64,000 nucleotides of DNA. Origin: Vicinamibacteria bacterium (GTDB lineage Bacteria > Acidobacteriota > Vicinamibacteria > Fen-336). The stretch's first letter is position 1. The number at the start of each line of letters is the position of its first letter. The stretch is from contig DATMML010000086.1 of NCBI GenBank assembly GCA_035570235.1, forward strand, positions 29,567 to 93,566. The letters run 5' to 3'. Made by a program: the position numbers and the translations under genes. Of this stretch, positions 51,796 to 59,280 are shown piece after piece. The notes beneath the pieces were generated by a model that saw only the letters and a program-made list of their open reading frames with translations, was not told where the DNA came from and ran no database searches.

Positions 51796-52764
51796 TCAGG
51801 GAGACGGACTCTCCTGGGTGATGGGCCGGTCGTCCCCGGCCGCGAACTGCGTGTCGTTCGACGCCGAGGCGCCGAGGCTGGCGACGTTCCCAGCGTCATA
51901 CCTCTCAATCAGCTGTGGAGGAAAGTGCCGGAGATCGGTGCACCGGAGGTAGTCCCCCATGGTCGTGCCCGTACACGCCGAGTCGACGTTGGTGGCACCC
52001 GTTTCCTTCGTTGCATCGTCTAGGTGGACCGTCCTGAAGTCGATGCTGAAGCGCGTGCGGCCCGACATGTTTGGCACGGTGGAGTGGAGGTGTCCAGCCG
52101 AGAAGACAACGATGCCGCCAGGCGGGCAGATGGGACGCAGCTGAGGATCGGGTTGCAGAGGCTCGTCCGGCAGGGGCCAATTGCGCGTGTCCGCCTTGAC
52201 GTGCCGAGCGGCGCTCCACCTGCTCTCTCGATTCCATTCGGCATAGTTGTAGCCCGCGGATCCGTTGCGCACGGGGCGATTCCAGTAATGAACGTGGAAA
52301 GCCATCGCGTTTGCGGGCTCGATTTCGTAAATCGGGATCCACCAGTTGATCTGGCACATCGGGGCCGAGTGCCAAGTGTCGCGGTGGGGTGCGAAGGCGT
52401 AGGCAATGCCAGCCGTCAGGTATCCCCCGTGGGTCGAGGTCCGCAGCCGGGGCACGTCGAAATAGGTCTTTTCGGGATCGCAGCCAAGCTCGTCGAGTAT
52501 CCGGGGGAGGAGCTCCTTGCACCTCGGGTGGTGAATGAACTTGGGCTTGAGAGCAGCCAGGATCGCGACGTACTGCTCGACAGGGAGGCTGAACTGCGCA
52601 AATTGGGGGTCGAGCGCTCCGAAGGCCTCGGCCGCCAGTTCCCGCGCGAGGCGACAGAGTTCGAGCGAGCTCCAGGTCGGAGAATAAACGAACAACTGCC
52701 CACCGTAGAGAGACCGGCGGCGGGCTTCGTCAGACATCTTCGCATCGAAGAAGACCGTGTTCAT
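51796..52764 (-). CDS. 2-oxoglutarate/Fe(II) dioxygenase-like protein
   Basis: The 322-residue protein has the facial triad of 2OG oxygenases: HRD in YAFAPHRDTWHSAP (HxD, about residue 126) and the distal His in VVFSAGHLHSTVPN, with the 2OG-binding Arg in SGRTRFSIDFRTVHL. The sequence resembles the phytanoyl-CoA/ectoine-hydroxylase-like group. It would hydroxylate an unknown small molecule or sugar-linked substrate. Its 3' partner upstream in the transcript is an LhgO-like oxidase gene, 25 bp away; enzymes of this class release succinate, or in special cases 2-hydroxyglutarate. Confidence 0.82.
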   Translation of the reverse strand: MNTVFFDAKMSDEARRRSLYGGQLFVYSPTWSSLELCRLARELAAEAFGALDPQFAQFSLPVEQYVAILAALKPKFIHHPRCKELLPRILDELGCDPEKTYFDVPRLRTSTHGGYLTAGIAYAFAPHRDTWHSAPMCQINWWIPIYEIEPANAMAFHVHYWNRPVRNGSAGYNYAEWNRESRWSAARHVKADTRNWPLPDEPLQPDPQLRPICPPGGIVVFSAGHLHSTVPNMSGRTRFSIDFRTVHLDDATKETGATNVDSACTGTTMGDYLRCTDLRHFPPQLIERYDAGNVASLGASASNDTQFAAGDDRPITQESPSP

Positions 52765-52789
52765 AACGTTGCCTTCCTAGCTCGCTATT

Positions 52790-54217
52790 TCAAAGCGCGT
52801 GGGCACTGGGAGAAGCGGCGTTCATACAAGCGACTGCGGCAGAGCGCGCCACTGGCGCGACCGGATCCCTCGGCGAATCCGGGCCCGCCGGACCTGGGTG
52901 GGCGGCAGTCCCGCGCCTCTGTGCCGTAGCGCCCCCGCCCTCCAGTTGCTCCGCAATCCGGGCGGTTACGTAGTCCGCAAAGGGGAGGGCGCAGGTGAAT
53001 CCCGGCGATACGGCGTTGAGCACGTGCATGGAGCGATCGTCACCTTCTATTACGAAATCCATCTCCAGCCGCCTCGTCTTCACGTTGAGGAGCTGGGCGC
53101 GGATACCGGCCCGGCCCCAGGTCCGGAAGCGGCCCTCGGACACGCCGTCGACCAGTCGGGAGGCGAGGCTCACCAGACGCATCCTCGAGTATTTCCACAT
53201 TTCCTCGGCGGCCAGACGGTGGAATCCCCAGTCCGAAGAGAGAAGCAAACCGAGCTGGCGGCGCACTATGTCGCCGCACTCGCCAAGCCGAAAGTTCTTT
53301 GTGCCCTGATATTGCTCCCTCCACAGCGCGGGGATGGCGGTCGGCCCGATCTTAGTCCGGCCCTCGGCGGTCACCGTGAAATGCACGCCCAGAAACGGAT
53401 TCCTCAGATCCGGAACGGGGTACACATTGGTGCGCAATGACCAGTCAGGATTGTCGGCGTAGAGATAGAGGCCCTTAAAGGGCAGCATGCCGTAGGACTC
53501 GCCCATCCCGAATGCGCGGGCGACCACGTCAGCATACAACCCGGCTGCGTTGACCACATAGCCCGCCTCGTAGATACCCGTGGAGGTGTGAAGGAGACGC
53601 TGGCATTTTCGGAGAAAGCGGGTGCCACAGCGCACGTCCACTCCCTCGACCTGTGCGTCTTTGGCGAGGGCGGTGACCACTTCAGCAGGATGGACCACAG
53701 CTGTGGTTGGAGACCAGAGCGCGCGCTCGTAGGTGTTCACTCTTGGCTCGATGCGTTTCGCCTCCCGGGCCGAGATATCGTGCAACTCGATGCCGTTCGC
53801 ACGCCCCCGCTTCAGCAATTCGTTCATGGCCGGCTGGTCGTTGGCGTCACGGGCGACGACCAGCTTGCCACAGCGGTTGAGTTTCAGATTCTTGTCTCGG
53901 CAATAGCCAGCCAGCAGCTGGTTGCCCTGCCGCGTGAAGCGGGCTTTGAGGCTGTCGGGCGTGTAGTAGAACCCGGCGTGCAGTACTCCGCTGTTGCGTC
54001 CGCTGGCGTGAGTCCCCACAACCGATTCCTTCTCCAACAAAACCACACGTTGATCACGGAACCGCCGTTTAAGACTCCGCGCGATGCTCAAGCCCACCAC
54101 GCCCCCGCCAATGACGAGGAAGTCGGTGCAGGTCGTGACAGCAGATGTGTGCTTTCCGGGATGACTCAATGGTCGAGACCTTCCATCTGAACCTTCAGGC
54201 CCTTGGTTACAAGCCAT
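52790..54217 (-). CDS. lhgO: L-2-hydroxyglutarate oxidase-like FAD protein
   Basis: The protein of about 475 residues starts its fold with the FAD-binding DFLVIGGGVVGLSIARSLKR and VVLLEKESVVGTHASGRNSG, then VLHAGFYYTPDSLKARF, as in LhgO. LhgO oxidises L-2-hydroxyglutarate to 2-oxoglutarate at the membrane or cytoplasm with FAD. A proline- and alanine-rich tail (about 45 residues) is additional. The start is unclear: ATG at 54217 is used, with TTG at 54169 also possible, because the codons before the Rossmann motif are not family-like. It lies 25 bp from the 2OG-dioxygenase gene and upstream of it in the same direction, so the two probably act together. Confidence 0.82.
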   Translation of the reverse strand: MACNQGPEGSDGRSRPLSHPGKHTSAVTTCTDFLVIGGGVVGLSIARSLKRRFRDQRVVLLEKESVVGTHASGRNSGVLHAGFYYTPDSLKARFTRQGNQLLAGYCRDKNLKLNRCGKLVVARDANDQPAMNELLKRGRANGIELHDISAREAKRIEPRVNTYERALWSPTTAVVHPAEVVTALAKDAQVEGVDVRCGTRFLRKCQRLLHTSTGIYEAGYVVNAAGLYADVVARAFGMGESYGMLPFKGLYLYADNPDWSLRTNVYPVPDLRNPFLGVHFTVTAEGRTKIGPTAIPALWREQYQGTKNFRLGECGDIVRRQLGLLLSSDWGFHRLAAEEMWKYSRMRLVSLASRLVDGVSEGRFRTWGRAGIRAQLLNVKTRRLEMDFVIEGDDRSMHVLNAVSPGFTCALPFADYVTARIAEQLEGGGATAQRRGTAAHPGPAGPDSPRDPVAPVARSAAVACMNAASPSAHAL

Positions 54218-54734
54218 TCGTCCTTGACGGCGGGGACTGGCAACCGGCAAGGCTGGTCACGTCTTCGCGCGCGTCGCTGGCCCACCGGACGACCTCCCAA
54301 GCGGCGAGAGACTTCTCGCCCGTTGTAAGTTAACAACCCGGGTGGGGCGGTGGCCATTGGGGGACGACGGAAAGTACCGTCGGGAATTCCCCGAAACTTG
54401 CGTCCGGGAAGAGAGGGTGCCGACCGCACTCCCGCCGGGCCCGATCGAAACGTCCGGTTGGTCTGGTGTCGCCGCCTCGCTAGATGTAGCACGCCGGTAC
54501 CCAAGAGTGGCAACGGTGACGTCTTTCAGCGCTTGTCGCGCGCATTGGTATTCCATGGAGGCCAATACATGCGGCGCCTGTCTGGATGGCACGGCGTTTG
54601 CTCAGCCCTTTGGGGTGCGGGACTTTGTCACCACGAGGGCGTGGGCTGGGCGGGCGGATCGAGAGCCAAGTGCCCGGGCTGCCAAGCCGACTGGCCGAGC
54701 CGGCGCGCGTTTCGTCGCCGGGAGTGGCGGGAGT
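54218..54734. other. Divergent intergenic region upstream of the glycosyltransferase gene
   Basis: This gap of about 500 bp lies between the LhgO-like gene (minus) and a glycosyltransferase gene (plus). No gene is supported. A partial box-like sequence (GGGAATTCCCCGAAAC at 54382) has no promoter at the usual distance. Confidence 0.4.
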
Positions 54735-55886
54735 GTGCTCCTCCTGTCGATGCGCCGGCTCTCCGACCTTGTCGGCTTCTGCCTGCAATACGAGTTCGAG
54801 GATGTTGTCGCCGAGGTCACGGGAGCCGACCGGGTTGATGTCGGCGACCGCCGGGCACTAGAGCTCTCTAGGCGGGTATATAAGCTCGCGCGATTCGCAA
54901 CGGGATCCCGGCGCTTCGCCCGCGCGTGCGCGCCCCGGCCCGCAACCGTGAGGCTTGAGCGGGACTACGACCTCTTCTTTCCTGTCTTCAACCACGCTCA
55001 CGAGCTGTTCGCACTGGCCACCATCCCCGACTGGCGCCGACGCTGCCGCGTGGCCGCCTGCTTCATCAACGAGCTTTGGCCGCATCTCCTGCCCGGCTAC
55101 TTGCTAGAGCTGCTCGCGGAATTCGATCACGTCTTCGTAGGGGCCCATCACGTTGTCAGCGAAGTCGCCCGGATCGTGGGACGCCCCTGCAGCTACCTCC
55201 CGGCGGCGGCCGACGTACTCCGGTTCTCGCCCTTCCCCGAGGCGACCCCGCGGGTCATCGACGTGTGCAACATCGGGCGGCGATCATCGGTCACGCATGG
55301 AGCGCTCCTGAGCCTCGCCCGCGACCGTCGGATCTTCTACTACTACGACACCGTGGCCGCGAGCGGCGACGGCGAGAAGCAGCGCACGTTCCACGTCGAT
55401 GATGCTGGCGAGCACCGTGTCCTTCTCGCCAGTCTCCTTCAACGAAGTCGGTATTTCATCGCCAACCGGGGCCGCGTGAACGAACCTGAGCTGATGATGG
55501 GGGGAGACGAGGTCCCCGGGCGATTTTATGAGGGGGCGGCCGCAGGAGCGGTCATGCTCGGGGAGCCGCCGCGCACCGAGGAGTTCGAGAGGCAGTTCGG
55601 TTGGCCCGGCGCCCTGATCCCGCTGCCCTTCGACTCGCCTGATGTGGGCCGCGTCTTGGTCGAGCTCGACGGGGATCCGCAGCGACTAGAGAGGATTCGG
55701 CGAGACAACGCCCGCAATGCCGCGCTGCGGCACGACTGGGTTTATCGCCTCCGTACTGTGTTCGAGACCGTGGGTATCCCACCGACGGGGGCCATGCTCG
55801 CCCGCGAGAGACGACTGCAGGCGGTCGCCACCCTGGCCCTGGCGGTGCCGGCTGATGAGGATCGGGTCCGCGGGGCGTCGCCGTAA
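54735..55886 (+). CDS. Glycosyltransferase-like protein (CgeB-type C-terminus)
   Basis: The protein of about 383 residues has LERDYDLFFPVFNHAHELFA and HLLPGYLLELLAEFDHVFVG in the N-terminal half. Its C-terminal half, with YFIANRGRVNEPELMMGGDE, PGRFYEGAAAGAVMLGEPPR and FGWPGALIPLPFDSPD, is typical of glycosyl transferase family 1-like (Glyco_trans_1_2/CgeB) domains, where EGAAAG marks the nucleotide-sugar site. It probably adds a sugar to the surface polysaccharide. The start is unclear: GTG at 54735 or ATG at 54750 both fit, and the upstream codons are not family-like. Confidence 0.7.
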   Translation: MLLLSMRRLSDLVGFCLQYEFEDVVAEVTGADRVDVGDRRALELSRRVYKLARFATGSRRFARACAPRPATVRLERDYDLFFPVFNHAHELFALATIPDWRRRCRVAACFINELWPHLLPGYLLELLAEFDHVFVGAHHVVSEVARIVGRPCSYLPAAADVLRFSPFPEATPRVIDVCNIGRRSSVTHGALLSLARDRRIFYYYDTVAASGDGEKQRTFHVDDAGEHRVLLASLLQRSRYFIANRGRVNEPELMMGGDEVPGRFYEGAAAGAVMLGEPPRTEEFERQFGWPGALIPLPFDSPDVGRVLVELDGDPQRLERIRRDNARNAALRHDWVYRLRTVFETVGIPPTGAMLARERRLQAVATLALAVPADEDRVRGASP

Positions 55887-55981
55887 CGCTTTCGACCCGG
55901 GCGAGTTCTTGGCTGCAAGTGAAACTGGCCCAGGAGCTTGGGGGGCGGCCGTCTGGTGCAGCCCCGCCTGCCGGTGGTGGG

Positions 55982-56050
55982 TTTCAGGGATTCCCGGATC
56001 CCGGTTTCAGCGACCCCCCGCTTGAGGCGCTCCGCCCGCGCTCGTAACTT
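55982..56050 (+). promoter_or_regulatory. Box-type promoter
   Basis: TTTCAGGGATTCCCGGATCC starts at 55982. The -35 TTGAGG (56022-56027) is exactly 40 bp downstream, followed by a 17-bp spacer and the -10 TAACTT (56045-56050). The 70-bp stretch 55981-56050 aligns without gaps to 57920-57989. It would drive the secreted FN3 protein with a 5' leader of about 95 nt. Confidence 0.68.
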
Positions 56051-56152
56051 GGCTCTGTACAGATGAGCATCATTACCGCGCACCAGACCGACCGGCTTGG
56101 CCCGCGAACCACGGGCGATAGCATCACATGTCACAGGCAGGAGGCTGCTCCC

Positions 56153-57703
56153 ATGAACGTCGGTGAGCCTAAAAAGGGGCTACGCCAGTACCGCAGGATG
56201 GGACCGCTACTCGGCGTTGTCCTCGTCGTCCCCCTTATCGGGGTCATGGCGATGGCCGCCGGGCCTATCGCGTCCTCCAGCTTTGTCGGCGTGGAGGATC
56301 CGCTCTCCGAGGGGGGTACATGGGTGGCGCTCACGTCCCTCTCGCCCAACGGCGGTCAGTTCCAGAAGGTCAACGGAGCCTTCCCCGACCGCTTCGGGCC
56401 CGATCACGCAGGTGCCCGCACCACCGCGGCCGTCCCCGCCGACCATTATTCGGAAATCGTCGTCGGGCATGTCGGAAATGTCATCAACTACATTAACAAC
56501 GTGGGGCCGATGGTTCGCGTCCAGACGTCCGGGTCGGCGATGGACAGCCACTATCTGTGGTGGGCAAGCGGAACGAACGGGCTCAACTACCTGTATCGCG
56601 TTGACGCCAATGGAACGAGCTACACCGCGTCTCCGATCCTCTCATCTTCGCCCGTCGTCGATGGAGACAGGCTTCGACTCATAGCGCGCGGCCCCGTGAT
56701 ATATGGCCTCAAGAACGGGGTGCGCGACTTCATCTACAACTCCGGGCCGAGCACCCCGCGATATTCCACCGGCACGGCCGGGATGCTGGCGTATACGGCC
56801 GGCCCGTCCCTGACGGACGCGACGATCGCATCGTGGTCCTGCAGTAGCGCCCCCGTCTCCTCCGGGACGTGGGCCTCCTCGAACTTCATGGGGGCGGAGG
56901 ATCCCCTGGACGAGGGAGACCGCTGGTATCCACTGCCAAGCTACTCGGGGTTCAGAAAGGCGGGCGGTCTTGCCATCGGCAAGGACTCGGGTCACAACGC
57001 CTCGGGCGTGTGGAGCATCGCGCCGCTCGCTCAGCAGTATTCAGAGGTCACGTTGGGCACAGTAGCGCAAGGCGGTGGCGGGCCCATAGTGCGGGTCGAC
57101 CGCACGAACCCTGGACAAACAGGATGGCTGCTGTTCCTCGCCGCGGATAACCCGAGCCTCTCGGGTATCTACAAGATGAGCCCAGACGGGAGCTTCACCG
57201 CGGCCCTGCTCTTCACTCCCCTCATCGTCTCCGGAGACAAGTGGCGGCTGACCGCCAATGGCAACACCCTCGAAGTCTTCCAGAATGGCGTGTCCCAGTT
57301 CGCATACACGACCGACGGTTCCTATCCCGCGGGCGACGTTGGGATCGAGGCCTATACCCAGTCGTTCACTTTCGCGGGCTGGGAAGGCGGGACCGCGGCG
57401 CCGGACACCCAGCCACCCACGGCGCCGGGCGCCTTGACGGCGGCCGCGGCCAGCAGCAGTCAGATCAACCTCCTCTGGACGGCGGCCACGGACGACGTGG
57501 CGGTGACGGGCTACCTCGTGGAGCGCTGTCAGGGTGTCGCCTGTACTGCCTTTGCGCAGATCGGGACCGCGACGGGCACGATGTATACCGACGGGGGGCT
57601 GGCCGCGAACACGAGTTACAGCTACCGCGTGCGGGCGACAGACGCCGCTGGGAACCTCGGGCCTTACTCCAATGTGGCGAGCGCCACGACGCTGCTCTTC
57701 TAG
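56153..57703 (+). CDS. Secreted/anchored protein with two like domains and FN3
   Basis: The 516-residue protein has one N-terminal hydrophobic segment (LLGVVLVVPLIGVMAMAAG). Two related domains of about 190 residues follow, starting IASSSFVGVEDPLSEGGTW and WASSNFMGAEDPLDEGDRW, each with TAALFTP/TASPILSSSPV-type strands (LamG-like guess). A C-terminal fibronectin type III domain (APGALTAAAASSSQINLLWT, about 430-516) completes it. It is probably a surface or matrix protein. The ATG at 56153 has GGAGG 8 bp before it; the longer frame from 56063 is not used. A box-type promoter precedes it, shared with the next polysaccharide genes. Confidence 0.82.
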   Translation: MNVGEPKKGLRQYRRMGPLLGVVLVVPLIGVMAMAAGPIASSSFVGVEDPLSEGGTWVALTSLSPNGGQFQKVNGAFPDRFGPDHAGARTTAAVPADHYSEIVVGHVGNVINYINNVGPMVRVQTSGSAMDSHYLWWASGTNGLNYLYRVDANGTSYTASPILSSSPVVDGDRLRLIARGPVIYGLKNGVRDFIYNSGPSTPRYSTGTAGMLAYTAGPSLTDATIASWSCSSAPVSSGTWASSNFMGAEDPLDEGDRWYPLPSYSGFRKAGGLAIGKDSGHNASGVWSIAPLAQQYSEVTLGTVAQGGGGPIVRVDRTNPGQTGWLLFLAADNPSLSGIYKMSPDGSFTAALLFTPLIVSGDKWRLTANGNTLEVFQNGVSQFAYTTDGSYPAGDVGIEAYTQSFTFAGWEGGTAAPDTQPPTAPGALTAAAASSSQINLLWTAATDDVAVTGYLVERCQGVACTAFAQIGTATGTMYTDGGLAANTSYSYRVRATDAAGNLGPYSNVASATTLLF

Positions 57704-58179
57704 GGCTGACGGGGTGGGACCCTAGGCGACCGGTGCGGTGAGCGACGGGGATCGACGCCGCCTGGCGCCGCTGCAACTCTTGGCGTTCAAGGGCGGGATG
57801 GTGTTACCGACCCTCGCTGAGCCATCTCCGGCGGTCTGGGCTGGAGCCCCGAGGCCCCCAACGAATCCGTTTCCCGGACGGCGGCACACCTCCCAGGCCC
57901 TACGGCCTGCCTGATCCCTGTTTCAGGGATTCCCCGATCGCGGTTTCGGCGACCCTCCGCTTGAAGCTCTCCCTCGCTCCTCCTAACTTCGGAGAGACGG
58001 GCAGCGTACGCAGGGGGCTGGAGCGAGATGCGAATCCGGATTCCACTTGAGGGGAACATGACCATCGAGGACAAGGACCTTTCGACCTCGAGACCGTCGT
58101 CGCATGTGTGTACCAACGTGCACAGACACCGGGCCTCTTTTATCCGTCGTGGGCGGCAAGGGAGGGAGGTTCGGCACCT
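57704..58179. other. Intergenic region with promoter and leader
   Basis: Apart from the box-type promoter (57921-57989) and a small leader frame (58028-58183), no gene is seen. The part 57704-57915 holds nothing I can name. Confidence 0.45.
57921..57989 (+). promoter_or_regulatory. Box-type promoter
   Basis: TTTCAGGGATTCCCCGATCG starts at 57921. The -35 TTGAAG (57961-57966) is exactly 40 bp downstream, the spacer is 17 bp and the -10 is TAACTT (57984-57989). It would drive the nucleotidyltransferase-like gene and the genes after it, with a leader of about 180 nt. Confidence 0.68.
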
Positions 58180-58183
58180 ATGA
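58028..58183 (+). CDS. Possible small leader ORF, 51 codons
   Basis: An ATG at 58028, five bases after GGAG, opens a 51-codon frame that ends with TGA overlapping the ATG of the next gene (ATGA). It begins MRIRIPLEGNMTIEDKDL and has a basic C-terminal half. The strong ribosome site and exact stop-start overlap suggest translation and coupling, but no homology is evident and composition is not decisive. Confidence 0.38.
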   Translation: MRIRIPLEGNMTIEDKDLSTSRPSSHVCTNVHRHRASFIRRGRQGREVRHL

Positions 58184-59229
58184 GCAGGGGTGGTCTTTCC
58201 GCTGTCGTCCTTGCGGGCACGCATCACTGGAGTGGCTCCAGCTTTGAGAAGCTTGCGCCGCGTCCCCTCGTTCCGGTGGCGCTAGAGCCCCTCATCTCCT
58301 ACTCCCTCCGCTGGCTCTGCCAGGGGGGAGTGAGTCCCGCCACGATCTGTGCGAACGGCACCTCGCGCGCCATCGAAGCCGCGTTCGGCGGCGGCGCGGA
58401 GCTGAATATGGAGCTCAGCTATTACCACGACGGCACGCCCCGCGGCGCGGCGGGGTGCGTTCGTGACGCGGGACTGCGCACGGAATCGGAGACCCTCGTG
58501 ATCGTCGACGGTACCGCGATTCCGACCGTGGACCTTGCGGAGCTCCTCGCCTCCCACGACGAGTCGGGGGCCGCGGTGACCGCAGTGGTCCACCGCGAAT
58601 TCTTCCCCTCCGCCCCTCCGAGCCCGGGTGGAGTGTACGTGTTCGAGCGACGAGTGCTCGACCACATCCCCGAGACCGGGTTTCAGGATATCAAGGAGAA
58701 CCTGATCCCGAAGCTGCACCGCGCTGGGGAGCGTGTGGTCGCTCACGAGACGGGCCGCTTTTGCCCCCACGTCCTGAACGCCCAGACCTACATGGCCGTG
58801 AACCAGTGGATGTTGCAGCGGCTGGCCGAGAAGGGTCGAGATCACGGGGACGAGTCGCTCGTGCACCCAAGCGCATGGGTCGAGCAGGGGGCGCTCCTCG
58901 TGGGGCCCGTGCAGGTTGGTGCGCGGGCGCGCATCCAGGCCGGGGCCACGATCGTGGGGCCCACGAGCATTGGCGCGGAGTCCACCGTGGGCCGCAGCGC
59001 TCTTGTCGCCCGCTCGGCGGTGTGGAGCGGCTGCACGGTGGGGGAGGGCGCAGTCGTTCACGGCTGTATCGTGGGGGATGGCGCGGTGGTTCCCCCCGTG
59101 GCGCGGCTCTTCAACAATGTGGTCGGTCCCGAGGAGCGGTCCGAGGCGGGTCCGATGCTCGCGTCTCTGGGACGGCGTGCTAACCGGGCGGGTTCGACCG
59201 CGGCCTACGCGGGCCCCGCGGTCTCTTAG
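58180..59229 (+). CDS. Degenerate nucleotidyltransferase with left-handed helix
   Basis: The 349-residue protein has the layout of a sugar-nucleotide pyrophosphorylase: a Rossmann-like domain (LSAVVLAGTHHWSGSSFEKL, then APRPLVPVALEPLISYSLRW) and C-terminal hexapeptide repeats forming a left-handed beta helix (VHPSAWVEQGALLVGPVQVG, then ARIQAGATIVGPTSIGAEST). The catalytic signature is altered. The glycine loop of true enzymes (GGxGTRLxPLT--PK) is replaced, and the metal-binding Asp of the GD motif is Thr in VIVDGTAIPTVDL. It is probably not an active pyrophosphorylase and may be a scaffold or a sugar-binding factor. ATG 58180 follows GGGAGG and overlaps the small leader frame. Confidence 0.82.
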   Translation: MSRGGLSAVVLAGTHHWSGSSFEKLAPRPLVPVALEPLISYSLRWLCQGGVSPATICANGTSRAIEAAFGGGAELNMELSYYHDGTPRGAAGCVRDAGLRTESETLVIVDGTAIPTVDLAELLASHDESGAAVTAVVHREFFPSAPPSPGGVYVFERRVLDHIPETGFQDIKENLIPKLHRAGERVVAHETGRFCPHVLNAQTYMAVNQWMLQRLAEKGRDHGDESLVHPSAWVEQGALLVGPVQVGARARIQAGATIVGPTSIGAESTVGRSALVARSAVWSGCTVGEGAVVHGCIVGDGAVVPPVARLFNNVVGPEERSEAGPMLASLGRRANRAGSTAAYAGPAVS

Positions 59230-59280
59230 GCGCCTTTCAGCGTTCCCCTCCGAACGCCTGGCGGAATCCAAGAGGTCGAC

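Noticed and set aside
54378..54400. Fifth copy of the TTTCAGGG-type box (GGGAATTCCCCGAAAC)
   Set aside because: The first half is missing and no -35/-10 pair occurs at the fixed distance.
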